From Halovulum marinum (GTDB lineage: Bacteria > Pseudomonadota > Alphaproteobacteria > Rhodobacterales > Rhodobacteraceae), in NCBI RefSeq assembly GCF_009697225.1, contig NZ_WIND01000007.1, positions 62,001 to 126,000 on the forward strand: a stretch of DNA of 64,000 bases, given 5' to 3'. Shown here piece by piece: positions 54,078 through 63,073 of this stretch. Under the pieces are notes generated by a model that was not told the origin of the DNA, searched no databases, and saw nothing but the letters and a program-made list of their open reading frames with translations. A program made the position numbers and the translations under genes. Positions within the stretch are counted from its first letter, which is position 1. Every line of letters starts with the position of its first letter.

Positions 54078-55406
54078 ATGTCGAGACGCATCGGCACCGC
54101 TTTCGCCGCCATGCTTGCCGCCGTTCTTGTGGCCGGCGGTCCGCCCGCGGGCGCGCAGACCGCGTCCGACGCGACGCTGCAGGAAACCGGCCCCGCGCAG
54201 GAGGCGCCGGCGCCGGACGCGCCGGCCGACCTGGATCCGGCCGCCGGGCAGCTTGGCCCCGACGGCGGCCAGCCCGCCGACCGCGCCGCCACCGGCGGTG
54301 CGCAGACGCTCGAGGACATCCTGCGCCGCCAGCGCGGCGAGAAGATCGACGACAGCTTCCGGCGGCAGGCCACCGGCGACCCGGACGCGGCGATGCCGCC
54401 GACCGACCCGCTGGGCACGCTGGGCGGCGCCTCGGACGCCGACTTATACCGCGCCCTGCGCTACGGCAGCGCCGATGTCACGGTGTCGTCGCGCGGACCC
54501 GGGGACAACGTGCTGGTGCAGGACAGCGGCATATGGTGGCTGGAGTTCCGCCGCGGCCCGCTGGCGACCTGGGGCGGCTACGGCCTGCTGGGGGTGATCG
54601 GCGTGCTGGCGCTGTTCTTCCTGCTTCGCGGCCGGATCCGCATCGATGCCGGCAAGTCCGGCATCACCATCCTGCGCTTCACCTTCATCGAACGCTTCGC
54701 GCACTGGCTGCTGGCGGGCAGCTTCCTGCTGCTGGCGTTCACCGGGCTGATCACCCTGTTCGGCCGCGTCGGGCTGATCCCGCTGATGGGCAAGGAGGCC
54801 TATGCCACGCTTGCCGTCTGGTCGAAGTGGACGCACAACAACGTCAGCTGGGCGTTCATGCTGGGGCTGCTCCTGGTGTTCCTGTTCTGGGTGCTGCACA
54901 ACATTCCCAACAAGTACGACCTGAAGTGGATGGCCAAGGGCGGCGGCATCTTCAACAAGTCGCACCCGCCGGCGAAGAAGTTCAACGCCGGGCAGAAGAT
55001 GATCTTCTGGGCGGTGATCGTGCTGGGGGTCTCGGTCTCGGCCTCGGGGCTGTCGCTGCTGTTCCCGTTCGAGCTGAACCTGTTCGCGCCGACCTTCGAC
55101 AAGCTGAACGCGGTCGGCGCGCCCGGCTGGGTCGGACTGCAGCCGCTGGCCACCGACCTGGCCCCGCACCAGGAGATGCAGTACGCGCAGCTGTGGCACG
55201 CGGTCGTCGGTTTCGCGATGATGGCGGTGGTACTGGCGCACATCTACATCGGCACCATCGGCATGGAGGGCGCGTTCGACGCCATGGGCTCGGGGCAGGT
55301 CGACCGGAACTGGGCGGTCGAGCACCACAACCTCTGGGTCGAGGAGGTCGAGAAGCGGCAGTCTGGCCCCGACGCCCGCCCGGTCCCGCCAGCCCCGGCG
55401 GAGTGA
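54078..55406 (+). CDS. fdhC: Formate dehydrogenase cytochrome b (gamma) subunit with long N-terminal extension
   Basis: 442 residues. Signal peptide 1-26, then an Ala/Pro/Asp-rich extension to about residue 155 (QETGPAQEAPAPDAPADL), longer than in FdnI-type proteins. A first helix (ATWGGYGLLGVIGVLALFFLL) is followed by the cytochrome b556 region: ITILRFTFIERFAHWLLAGS, AVWSKWTHNNVSWAFMLGLL, AGQKMIFWAVIVLGVSVSA and LWHAVVGFAMMAVVLAHIYIG, which contain His residues for two b hemes. It passes electrons to quinone or a periplasmic acceptor. AAGGAGG precedes ATG 54078. The next gene starts two bases after its stop. Confidence 0.94.
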   Translation: MSRRIGTAFAAMLAAVLVAGGPPAGAQTASDATLQETGPAQEAPAPDAPADLDPAAGQLGPDGGQPADRAATGGAQTLEDILRRQRGEKIDDSFRRQATGDPDAAMPPTDPLGTLGGASDADLYRALRYGSADVTVSSRGPGDNVLVQDSGIWWLEFRRGPLATWGGYGLLGVIGVLALFFLLRGRIRIDAGKSGITILRFTFIERFAHWLLAGSFLLLAFTGLITLFGRVGLIPLMGKEAYATLAVWSKWTHNNVSWAFMLGLLLVFLFWVLHNIPNKYDLKWMAKGGGIFNKSHPPAKKFNAGQKMIFWAVIVLGVSVSASGLSLLFPFELNLFAPTFDKLNAVGAPGWVGLQPLATDLAPHQEMQYAQLWHAVVGFAMMAVVLAHIYIGTIGMEGAFDAMGSGQVDRNWAVEHHNLWVEEVEKRQSGPDARPVPPAPAE

Positions 55407-55407
55407 C

Positions 55408-56730
55408 GTGGGCGCGCGTCCGGCCATCGCCGCCGCCCTGCTGCTGGCCGCGCTGCCGGCGCGGGCGGCGGAATATGCCGCGCTGCAGGGGCATGGCGGG
55501 CCGGTGCGGGCGATCGCGCTCAACGGCGACGGCACCGCGCTGACCGCCAGTTTCGACTATTCGGTCGGCTACTGGCGCGACGGCGCGCCGACCTGGCTGG
55601 AGGGTCACCGCGCGGCGGTGAACGCGGTGATCTGGCTGGGCGCGGGCCGCGCCGCCTCGGGCGGCGACGATTTCGACGTGCGGATCTGGGACCTCGCCAC
55701 CGGCGACAGCACCGCGCTGCCGGGGCACGAGGGCAAGGTCGTGGCGCTGGCCCTGGCGCCGGATGGCGGGCTGCTGGCCTCGGCCAGCTGGGACGGCACG
55801 CTGGGACTGTGGCCGCTCGACGGGCAGGGCGGGGCCGGGCCGCCGCGCTTTCTGGACGGGCACCAGGGCGCGGTCAACGACGTCGCCTTCTCGGCCGACG
55901 GCGCGCGGCTGTTCTCGGCCGCGGCCGACGGCACGATCCGCGAATGGGACGCCGCCACCGGGGCCGAGCTGCGCACCGTGATCGCGCACGGCTTCGGGGT
56001 GAACACGCTCGAGCTCGGTCCCGGCGACGCCTGGCTGGCCTATGGCGCGGTCGACGGCGGCACCAGGGTGATCGACCCCGAGACCGGCGCCGAGATCGGC
56101 GATTTCACCCTCGACCGCCGGCCGATCCTGGCGATGGCGGTGCCGCCCGCCGGCGACATGCTGGCGGTGGGCGACGGCGAGGGCTACATCATGGTGCTGG
56201 ACACCGACGACTGGTCGCTGGCGCGCGATTTCCGCGCCGCCACCCGCGGCCCGGTCTGGGCGCTGGCCTGGGCCGCCGCGGGCGACGCCATCGCCGCCGC
56301 CGGGATCTCGGACACCGCCTATCTGTGGCCGCTCGACGGGCTGTCCGGGGCCGACGCCGTGCTGGGCGCGGGCGAGCGCAGCTTCCTGCGCGACCCGGCG
56401 ACGATGACCAACGGCGAGCGGCAGTTCGCGCGCAAGTGCTCGGTCTGTCACACGCTGACCGGCGACGGCGCGCGGCGCGCCGGGCCGACGCTGGAAAACC
56501 TGTTCGGCCGGCCCGCGGGCAGCGTGCCCGGCTATTCCTATTCGCCGGCGCTGCGCGACATCGGCATCACCTGGACCGACGAGACCATCGACGCGCTGTT
56601 CGACGAGGGCCCGGACCACTATGTTCCCGGCACCAAGATGCCGATGCAGCGCATCGCCGGCGCGCAGGACCGCGCCGATCTGATAGAATACCTCAGGACT
56701 GCCACCGATCCGGAAAGATCCCGCCCATGA
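55408..56730 (+). CDS. WD40 repeat - cytochrome c fusion protein
   Basis: 440 residues. Signal peptide 1-21. Residues 25-320 form a WD40-type beta-propeller of about seven blades (LQGHGGPVRAIALNGDG, LEGHRAAVNAVIWLG, GGDDFDVRIWDLATGD, LPGHEGKVVALALAPDG, LDGHQGAVNDVAFSADG, ADGTIREWDAATGAEL). Residues 333-430 are a cytochrome c domain with heme ligands Cys344, Cys347, His348 (CSVCH) and Met411 or Met413 (PGTKMPM). The start is GTG 55408, two bases after fdhC. Periplasmic; likely docks on FdhC or FdhA and accepts electrons, inferred from coupling. Confidence 0.9.
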   Translation: MGARPAIAAALLLAALPARAAEYAALQGHGGPVRAIALNGDGTALTASFDYSVGYWRDGAPTWLEGHRAAVNAVIWLGAGRAASGGDDFDVRIWDLATGDSTALPGHEGKVVALALAPDGGLLASASWDGTLGLWPLDGQGGAGPPRFLDGHQGAVNDVAFSADGARLFSAAADGTIREWDAATGAELRTVIAHGFGVNTLELGPGDAWLAYGAVDGGTRVIDPETGAEIGDFTLDRRPILAMAVPPAGDMLAVGDGEGYIMVLDTDDWSLARDFRAATRGPVWALAWAAAGDAIAAAGISDTAYLWPLDGLSGADAVLGAGERSFLRDPATMTNGERQFARKCSVCHTLTGDGARRAGPTLENLFGRPAGSVPGYSYSPALRDIGITWTDETIDALFDEGPDHYVPGTKMPMQRIAGAQDRADLIEYLRTATDPERSRP

Positions 56731-56852
56731 AAGCCATGCTTGCCGCCTTCGTCGCCATCGCCCTGATCGCCGTCGCCGCGTCCTACGGCCTCGACCGCGC
56801 CGGCTTCTCGACGCCCGAGCGCACCTCGGGGGACGCCGTCCGCCTGGGCTGA
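56727..56852 (+). CDS. 41-residue single-helix membrane peptide of the fdh operon
   Basis: Begins at ATG 56727, overlapping the stop of the WD40-cytochrome gene (ATGA), and ends at TGA 56850-56852. One hydrophobic helix (MLAAFVAIALIAVAASYGL) and a polar end (SGDAVRLG). Strong translational coupling and coding-like composition support it as a real gene. It may be a small subunit stabilising the dehydrogenase-cytochrome complex. No similarity to a named family is recognised. Confidence 0.7.
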   Translation: MKAMLAAFVAIALIAVAASYGLDRAGFSTPERTSGDAVRLG

Positions 56853-56932
56853 CCCGCCCGACACCTGCCGTCACCGATGCCGCCGGGCCCCGGCGGTCGC
56901 CGGCACCATTTTTCCAGCGACCAGGAATTCCC

Positions 56933-58246
56933 ATGACCGACATCACCGACACCCCCGCCTTGCGCGACCGCCTGGCGCGCGGCGAGCTGACCGCCGCCGA
57001 TCTGGCCGAGCGCTGCCTGGACGCCATCGCCGCGCAGGAGCAGCGGGTGCAGGCCTGGGCCTGGATCGATCCCGGGCATGTCCGCGCCCAGGCCCGCGCC
57101 GCCGACCGGCACCGCGCGGACGGCAAGCCGCTGGGCGCGCTGCACGGGCTGCCGGTGGGGCTGAAGGACGTGATCGACACCGCCGGGATCCCGACCGGCA
57201 ACGGCACGCCGCTGGACGCCGGCCGGGTGCCGGAACGCGACGCCTGGATCACCGCGCGGCTGAAGGCCGAGGGCGCGATCGTGATGGGCAAGACCGTGAC
57301 CACCGAACTGGCGTTCCTGCACCCGGGCAAGACCCGCAACCCGGCGAACCCGGCGCACACCCCCGGCGGGTCGTCCTCGGGCTCGGCGGCGGCGGTGGCG
57401 GCGGGGATGGTGCCGCTGGCGGTCGGCACCCAGACCGGCGGCTCGATGGTGCGCCCGGCGGCGTTCTGCGGCGTCACCGGCTTCAAGCCCAGCTTCGGCG
57501 CGATCCCGCGGACCGGCGTGCTGGAGCAGTCGCCGATGCTCGACACGCTCGGCACCTTCGGGCGCACCCCGGCCTGCGCCGCGCTGCTGGCCGAGGCGCT
57601 GTTCGGCCACGACCCCGGCGACCGGTTCACCGCGCCGCGCCCGCACCCGCGGCTGCTGGCCGCCGCGCAGACGCCCGGCGCGATGCCGAGGCTGGCCTTC
57701 GTGCGTCCGCCGCGCTGGGCCGACGCGGACCCGGACAACCGCGCCGCGGTCGAGGCGCTGGCGCAGCGCCTGGGCGCGGCCGAGATCGCGCTGCCGGTGG
57801 ATTTCGAACAGGCCGCCAGGATCCGCGCCCGCATCAACAACGCCGAGATGGCCGCCTGCTTCCGCCGCTACACCGAACGCGACCCGGCGCAGCTGTCCGG
57901 GATGATGCGCGCCGCCATCGCCGAGGGCGACGCCGTCGCGGCGCCCGACTACATCGCCGCGCTGGGCTGGCGCGACCGGCTGCACGCGGCGGCGGCGCCG
58001 ATCTGGGACGCGTACGATGCGATCCTGACGCCGGCGACGCTGGGCGCGGCGCCGCAGGGGCTGGGCTCGACCGGGGATTCGATCTTCAACGGGCTGTGGA
58101 CGCTGACCGGCAGCCCGGCGATCACCATCCCGGTGCTGACCGCGGCGAACGGGCTGCCGCTGGGCGCGCAACTGGTCGGGCGGCGCGGCGAGGACGCGCG
58201 CCTGCTTGCCACCGCGCAGCGGCTCTACGGGGCGCTGATCGGTTGA
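56933..58246 (+). CDS. Amidase signature family hydrolase
   Basis: 437 residues with the Ser-Ser-Lys catalytic set of amidase-signature enzymes: Lys78 (LPVGLKDVIDTAG), the Ser cluster at 147-149 (PGGSSSGSAAAVAAG) and nucleophile Ser171 (GTQTGGSMVRPA). The C-terminal part (LTPATLGAAPQGL, TLTGSPAITIPV, PLGAQLVGRRGEDARLL) is standard. It cleaves an amide of unknown structure. It lacks features of GatA beyond the shared core, and no gatB/gatC is nearby. A Shine-Dalgarno before ATG 56933 is weak (CAGCGACCAGGAA). Its 3' end overlaps the convergent serine hydrolase gene by 22 bases. Confidence 0.9.
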   Translation: MTDITDTPALRDRLARGELTAADLAERCLDAIAAQEQRVQAWAWIDPGHVRAQARAADRHRADGKPLGALHGLPVGLKDVIDTAGIPTGNGTPLDAGRVPERDAWITARLKAEGAIVMGKTVTTELAFLHPGKTRNPANPAHTPGGSSSGSAAAVAAGMVPLAVGTQTGGSMVRPAAFCGVTGFKPSFGAIPRTGVLEQSPMLDTLGTFGRTPACAALLAEALFGHDPGDRFTAPRPHPRLLAAAQTPGAMPRLAFVRPPRWADADPDNRAAVEALAQRLGAAEIALPVDFEQAARIRARINNAEMAACFRRYTERDPAQLSGMMRAAIAEGDAVAAPDYIAALGWRDRLHAAAAPIWDAYDAILTPATLGAAPQGLGSTGDSIFNGLWTLTGSPAITIPVLTAANGLPLGAQLVGRRGEDARLLATAQRLYGALIG

Positions 58247-59403
58247 GCCGCGGTAGCGATCTGCCGGAACATGGCGATGTTGCCGGCGTCGACGCCGGTG
58301 CCGCGGAAGCCGCGGTCGGCGGCGGTCATCACCACCACCACCCCGCGCGCGCGGTCGACGTAGAGGTACTGCCCGTAGACGCCCTCGGCCAGGAACTCGC
58401 CGTCCTGGGCGTCGGCGGGCAACCACCACTGCAGCCCGTAGCCCTTGGCGCCGTCGGGCACCGGCGCCTGCGGCGCGGTCGCGGCCCGTGCCCAGTCACG
58501 CGGCACGATCTGCCGGCCCTGCCAGCGGCCCTCCTGCAGCATCATCTGCGCGAAGCGGGCCTGGTCGCGGGTGGTCAGGCACAGCCCGCCCAGCGCGAAC
58601 GCGACGCCGTGGCCGTCGGTCAGGTAGCCCGGCGCGCGCGCGAGCCCCAGCGGCCGGACCAGCCTGTCCGACATCAGTTCGGGCAGCGACCGGCCGGTGG
58701 CGCCGCGCAGCGCCATCGCCAGCGCGTGGCTGTCGGTCGAGACATAGGCCCAGGTGCGGCCCGGCGGGCCGGTGCGCTCGGTCAGCCCGGCGACGAATTC
58801 GTCCATCGAGCCGCCCAGCGCCAGCACCCGGCCCATGCGGTTGACGTCCGACCAGAAGTCCAGATAGTCCTCGTCGAAGCGCACGCCGCTGGTCATCGTC
58901 AGCACGTCGCGCACCGTCACCCCGGCGTAGGCCGACCCCGCCAGCGCCGGCGCATGCCGCTCCAGCGGGTCGTCCAGCGCCAGCGCACCCTCGGCGATCA
59001 GGATCCCGGTCAGCGCCGACAGCCAGCTTTTCGACACCGACCAGGCGATGCGCAGATCCTCGGGCCCGGTGCCGTGATAGTAGTCCTCGAACACGATCCG
59101 GCCGTCGTGCAGCACCAGCAGCGAGGTCACCTGCCGCGCCGCCGCCCAGGCCTCGGCGCCGACCGGCAGCGCGATCCGCTGGCCCTCGGGCAGCGCGCTG
59201 GGCGGGCCGCGGCCGCGGTCCAGCGCGACCGAGCCGAACATGGTTTCCATGGCGCTGAAATTGGCGACGATCCGGTCCGCGTCGAACAGCGTGTTGACGG
59301 CGGCCAGGCGGATCAGCTGCTCGTGCTTCCAGGCCGCCGCGCCGCCGGCCAGCAGCAACGACGCGAGGACCATCGCCAGCAAGCGCTTGGTCCACCGGCG
59401 CAT
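58225..59403 (-). CDS. Class C beta-lactamase-related serine hydrolase
   Basis: 392 residues. N-terminal membrane anchor or signal helix (8-25). Active-site tetrad start S-x-x-K is SVSKSWLSALTGIL with Ser122 and Lys125. The second motif is Y-V-S at residue 220 (WAYVSTDSHALAMAL), with Ser in place of Asn in the usual Y-x-N, as in many esterase-like members. YGLQWWLPAD and GVYGQYLYVDRARGVVVVM are typical later parts. Periplasmic; probably an esterase or peptidase rather than an antibiotic-degrading enzyme. ATG 59403 follows GGAAGGAAGG. Divergent from the unknown secreted protein, 214 bases away. Confidence 0.88.
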   Translation of the reverse strand: MRRWTKRLLAMVLASLLLAGGAAAWKHEQLIRLAAVNTLFDADRIVANFSAMETMFGSVALDRGRGPPSALPEGQRIALPVGAEAWAAARQVTSLLVLHDGRIVFEDYYHGTGPEDLRIAWSVSKSWLSALTGILIAEGALALDDPLERHAPALAGSAYAGVTVRDVLTMTSGVRFDEDYLDFWSDVNRMGRVLALGGSMDEFVAGLTERTGPPGRTWAYVSTDSHALAMALRGATGRSLPELMSDRLVRPLGLARAPGYLTDGHGVAFALGGLCLTTRDQARFAQMMLQEGRWQGRQIVPRDWARAATAPQAPVPDGAKGYGLQWWLPADAQDGEFLAEGVYGQYLYVDRARGVVVVMTAADRGFRGTGVDAGNIAMFRQIATAAQPISAP

Positions 59404-59617
59404 CGGCCCCACCTTCCTTCCTTCGCATGTTCCCCGCCGCCCAGACTTGCGGAAACCACGCCGCGACGCAAGCGCGGGTTGCGCCGCCGGCGGCGCCGGC
59501 TCGACACCGGCGCGGCGCGGCGCTAGGTTGCGCAGGCCGGGGCCACGGCGCGGCACCCGGAAATTTCACTTGTCGCGTAATCCCTTGAATACGATCCGAC
59601 TGGAGTCCGAGCGACCG

Positions 59618-60247
59618 ATGTCCGTCTGGCGCCCATTTTCCGCAGTTCGCCCCTGCCGTGGCATGGTCCTGGCGCTGGCACTGGCGCTGCTGTTGGTTCA
59701 GGCAAGCCTGCCCACCGCCAACGCCGCGCACAAGGACACCCTTGACGGGGAGTGGCTGTCTGGCTGCACGCGAAGCCCCAGCGGCGACCGCGGCTACATC
59801 ACCCGCGCGCAGATCACCATGGGCCGGATCGACGCCGTGTTCCACGTCTTCGCCACCCCGTCCTGCGACCGGCCGATCATAAAGGTGCATTACCGCGGCG
59901 AGATCGTCCTGCTGCAGGCCGAAGGCGACAGCCTTGCCGTCGATCACCGGGTGCGCAGCTTCACCCTGACGCCGAACACCGCCGAGGTGGCGCGCCGCTA
60001 CAACGGCGATCTCGACGGGACCGGCTGCGGGCTGAGCGGCTGGCGCGCGAACGTGCCGTTCTCGGTCGCCGGCCGGTCCTGCTCGGCGTTCGCGTTCGCC
60101 GACGAGGGCGGGATGCTGTTCGACCGCGCCTGGCTGACCGCCGAGGGTCTGCGCTTCGGCGCGTTTCCCCATGTCTGGAGCATCACCGCGCCGGAGCGCC
60201 GGCCGGACAGTGCCGGCGCCGTGCTGCTGTTCCGCACCGGCTACTAG
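59618..60247 (+). CDS. Secreted protein of unknown function
   Basis: 209 residues. Signal peptide ending about residue 36 (LALALLLVQASLPTANA). The mature 170 residues are beta-rich with four cysteines (SGCTRSPSG, TPSCDRP, TGCGLSG, GRSCSAFAF), likely two disulfides. It opens DTLDGEWLSGCTRSPSGDRG, reminiscent of small lipocalin-like periplasmic domains, but no named family is assigned. GGAG lies 13 bases before ATG 59618, a long spacing. Isolated between a divergent hydrolase and a PAP2 gene. Confidence 0.72.
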   Translation: MSVWRPFSAVRPCRGMVLALALALLLVQASLPTANAAHKDTLDGEWLSGCTRSPSGDRGYITRAQITMGRIDAVFHVFATPSCDRPIIKVHYRGEIVLLQAEGDSLAVDHRVRSFTLTPNTAEVARRYNGDLDGTGCGLSGWRANVPFSVAGRSCSAFAFADEGGMLFDRAWLTAEGLRFGAFPHVWSITAPERRPDSAGAVLLFRTGY

Positions 60248-60366
60248 CCGGCCGGCGGGATGCGGCGAAATCCTTCCTTGCCCTTTACTTCGACAGGTTG
60301 TGAGACATTTGCGCGCCCTGGCCGCGCAGGTCGCCGCCGCGCGGGGGCCGACACGAGGAGAAGCCG

Positions 60367-61113
60367 ATGCACCGATCCCGCCCCGTGCCGACAGCCGGTG
60401 TCCGCATCCCGCGCCTGATGCTGGGCGTGTTCCTGGTGGTGGCCGCGCTGGTGTGGGCATTCGTCGAACTGGCCGACGAGGTGGTCGAGGGCTCGACCCG
60501 CGCCTTCGACGAGGCGCTGCTGCTGGCGATGCGCAGCCCCGGCGACAACGCCGAGCCGCTGGGCCCGCTCTGGCTCGAGGAGATGGCCCGCGACTGGACC
60601 GCGCTGGGCGGGGTCGCGGTGCTGAGCCTGCTGGTCGCGGCGGTGACCGGGTTCCTGTGGCTGGGCGGGCAGCGCCGCTCGGCGCTGTTCCTGCTGCTCG
60701 CGGTCGCCGGCGGGCTGGCGGTCAGCACCGGCTTCAAGGAGTTCTTCGACCGGCCGCGGCCTGACCTGGTCAGCCAAGGCTCCTATGTCTATACCGCCAG
60801 TTTTCCCAGCGGGCATTCGCTGATGGCGGCGATGACCTATCTGACGCTGGCGCTGATGTTGACCCGGGCGCAGCCGCACCGGCGGATCAAGGTCTACATC
60901 CTGGCGGTGGCGCTGGTGGCGACGGTGCTGGTCGGCGTGAGCCGGGTCTACCTGGGGGTGCACTGGCCCAGCGACGTGCTGGCCGGCTGGACCGCCGGCG
61001 CCGCCTGGGCGCTGCTGGCCTGGGCGCTGGCGCGCTATCTGGACTGGCGCGGCACGCTGGAGCCTGAGCGCGACGAGGACGATGATCCGCGGCCGGAGGA
61101 AACGGGCTTGTGA
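60367..61113 (+). CDS. PAP2-type membrane phosphatase
   Basis: 248 residues with about six transmembrane helices. The three phosphatase motifs are KEFFDRPRP (C1), the PSGH of YTASFPSGHSLMAAMT (C2) and SRVYLGVHWPSDVLAGW (C3). Substrates of the family include undecaprenyl pyrophosphate, phosphatidylglycerol phosphate and phosphatidate; which one applies cannot be read here. An acidic C-terminus (ERDEDDDPRPEETGL) follows the last helix. GAGGAG precedes ATG 60367. Its stop is nine bases before the arsenic operator. Confidence 0.92.
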   Translation: MHRSRPVPTAGVRIPRLMLGVFLVVAALVWAFVELADEVVEGSTRAFDEALLLAMRSPGDNAEPLGPLWLEEMARDWTALGGVAVLSLLVAAVTGFLWLGGQRRSALFLLLAVAGGLAVSTGFKEFFDRPRPDLVSQGSYVYTASFPSGHSLMAAMTYLTLALMLTRAQPHRRIKVYILAVALVATVLVGVSRVYLGVHWPSDVLAGWTAGAAWALLAWALARYLDWRGTLEPERDEDDDPRPEETGL

Positions 61114-61145
61114 TCTGTTACATAGTTCGTGTATTCACGAATTAT
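61108..61145 (+). promoter_or_regulatory. ArsR-type promoter/operator
   Basis: ATAGTTCGTG (61122-61131) and CACGAATTAT (61136-61145) form a 10-base inverted repeat with one mismatch and a 4-base centre. It overlaps a putative -10 GTATTC (61131-61136, -35 TTGTGA at 61108) and reaches into the start codon at 61144. Position and form are as expected for ArsR autoregulation. The promoter geometry implies a leaderless transcript. Confidence 0.65.
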
Positions 61146-61998
61146 GGAATCGACTCAATACTCCGAGGCGCTGACGGCGCTGGGCCATGAGGGGCGGCTG
61201 GCGGTGTTCCGGCTGCTGGCGCGCCGGGCGCCGCACGGCGTGCGCCCGTCCGAGATCGGCACGGTGCTGCGGCTGAAGCCGAACACCCTGTCGGTCTACC
61301 TGTCGACGCTCGAGCGCGCGGGGCTGGTGCGCTCGCACCGGCGCGGGCGGGCGGTGTTCTACGCCATCGACCTGGGACGCACCGGGGCGCTGGTCGATTT
61401 CCTGGTCGCGGACTGCTGCAACGGCCGGCCCGACCTCTGCGCGCCGCGCACCGCGCGGGCACTGTCCACCGACATGCAAGGGGGTTTCGGGATGTCGGAC
61501 CGTCCCTTCAACGTGCTGTTCCTCTGCTCTGGCAATTCCGCCCGCTCGATCTTTGCCGAGGCGCTGCTGCGCGATCTGGGCGCGGGCCGGTTCAGCGCGT
61601 TCTCCGCCGGCATCGCGCCGGCCGCGGCGCCAAATCGGTTCGCGCTGGAGATCCTCGGGCAGCTGGATCACGACACCTCGCAGCTGCGCGCGAAATCCAT
61701 CGACGAGTTCCAGCGCGACGGCGCGCCGGTGTTCGATTTCGTGTTCACCGTCTGCGACACCGCCGCGAACGAGCTCTGTCCGCCGTGGCCGGGCCAGCCG
61801 ATGACCGCGCACTGGGGCCTGCCGGACCCGGTCAGGGCCGAGGGCACCGACGCCGAGAAGGCGCTGGCCTTCAAGGACACCTACCGTCAGCTGCGCCAGC
61901 GCATCTCGGCCTTCGTCTCGATCCCGTTCGAGGGGCTGAGCCGCGAGTCGCTGCAACGCCAGCTGGACGCCACCGATCGAGCAACGGAAACCGCCTGA
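61144..61998 (+). CDS. ArsR-ArsC fusion: arsenic repressor joined to arsenate reductase
   Basis: 284 residues. Residues 1-108 are an ArsR/SmtB winged helix ([40 protein letters not shown]) with a likely As(III) site Cys91-Cys92-Cys99 ([11 protein letters not shown]). Residues 118-280 are a low-molecular-weight phosphatase-type ArsC: the P-loop [19 protein letters not shown] with Cys128 and Arg134, and a later Cys pair ([10 protein letters not shown]) for the relay seen in thioredoxin-linked enzymes. It therefore senses arsenite and reduces arsenate. ATG 61144 lies in the operator; no Shine-Dalgarno exists. First gene of the arsenic operon. Confidence 0.93.
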   Translation: MESTQYSEALTALGHEGRLAVFRLLARRAPHGVRPSEIGTVLRLKPNTLSVYLSTLERAGLVRSHRRGRAVFYAIDLGRTGALVDFLVADCCNGRPDLCAPRTARALSTDMQGGFGMSDRPFNVLFLCSGNSARSIFAEALLRDLGAGRFSAFSAGIAPAAAPNRFALEILGQLDHDTSQLRAKSIDEFQRDGAPVFDFVFTVCDTAANELCPPWPGQPMTAHWGLPDPVRAEGTDAEKALAFKDTYRQLRQRISAFVSIPFEGLSRESLQRQLDATDRATETA

Positions 61999-61999
61999 C

Positions 62000-63073
62000 A
62001 TGACTGCGACGACGGAAGGCCGCCCCGCGCCGGGCGGCCTGGGAAGTTTCGAACGCTGGCTGTCGGTCTGGGTCGCGGGCGCGATCCTTGCCGGGCTGGT
62101 GCTGGGCAGCCTGCTGCCCGGCCTGTTCTCGGCCCTTGCGGCGCTGGAGGTGGCACGCGTCAACCTGCCGGTCGCGGTGCTGATCTGGGCGATGATCCTG
62201 CCGATGATGGTAGGCGTCGATTTCGCCGCGCTGAAACGCATCGGCGACCGGCCCAGGGGCCTGGTGATCACGCTGGTGGTCAACTGGCTGATAAAACCGT
62301 TCAGCATGGCCGCGCTTGGCGTTCTGTTCTTCGAGCACGTCTTTGCCGGGCTGATCGCGCCCGAGGATGCGCAGGCCTATCTTGCGGGCGTGATCCTGCT
62401 GGGCGCGGCCCCGTGTACGGCGATGGTGTTCGTCTGGTCGAACCTGACGCGGGGCAACCCGACCTACACGCTGGTGCAGGTCAGCGTAAACGACATCATC
62501 ATGGTCTTCGCCTTCGCGCCGATCGTCGCCTTCCTGCTGGGTGTGGCCGACATCACCGTGCCCTGGGGCACGCTGCTGCTGTCCGCCGCGCTCTATGTCG
62601 CCGCACCGCTGATCGCGGGGCTGCTGATCCGCAACCGGCTGGACGCGCGGGGAGGAGAAACCGCCGTCGAGCACTTCAAGGAGCGTGCCCGCCCGGCCTC
62701 GATCCTGGGGCTGTTGCTGACGGTCGTGCTGCTGTTCGGCTTCCAGGGGCAGGTGATCCTGGACAACCCGCTGGTAATCGCGCTGATCGCGGTGCCGCTG
62801 CTGATCCAGAGCTACGGCATCTTCTTCGTCGCCTACGGCGCGGCCCGGGCCTGGCGCGTGCCCTTCGACGTGGCCGCACCCTGCGCGCTGATCGGCACCT
62901 CCAATTTCTTCGAGCTGGCGGTGGCAGTCGCCATCAGCCTGTTCGGACTTGGCTCGGGCGCGGCGCTGGCCACGGTGGTCGGCGTGCTGGTCGAGGTACC
63001 GGTGATGCTGTCGCTGGTCGCGTTCGCCAACCGCACCCGCCACTGGTTCCCCGCATCGGACGAGAGAGCATGA
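62000..63073 (+). CDS. acr3: ACR3-family arsenite efflux transporter
   Basis: 357 residues with ten hydrophobic helices. Family stretches: [54 protein letters not shown] containing the conserved Cys of the transport path, and [18 protein letters not shown]. It exports As(III) produced by the ArsC domain. The start lies one base after the fusion gene's stop, and its stop overlaps the next start (ATGA), so the three genes form one operon. Confidence 0.95.
   Translation: MTATTEGRPAPGGLGSFERWLSVWVAGAILAGLVLGSLLPGLFSALAALEVARVNLPVAVLIWAMILPMMVGVDFAALKRIGDRPRGLVITLVVNWLIKPFSMAALGVLFFEHVFAGLIAPEDAQAYLAGVILLGAAPCTAMVFVWSNLTRGNPTYTLVQVSVNDIIMVFAFAPIVAFLLGVADITVPWGTLLLSAALYVAAPLIAGLLIRNRLDARGGETAVEHFKERARPASILGLLLTVVLLFGFQGQVILDNPLVIALIAVPLLIQSYGIFFVAYGAARAWRVPFDVAAPCALIGTSNFFELAVAVAISLFGLGSGAALATVVGVLVEVPVMLSLVAFANRTRHWFPASDERA

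Noticed and set aside
58225-59403. Antibiotic-resistance beta-lactamase
   Set aside because: The second active-site motif is Y-V-S rather than Y-x-N and the N-terminus is a membrane anchor; esterase- or peptidase-like members are more likely.
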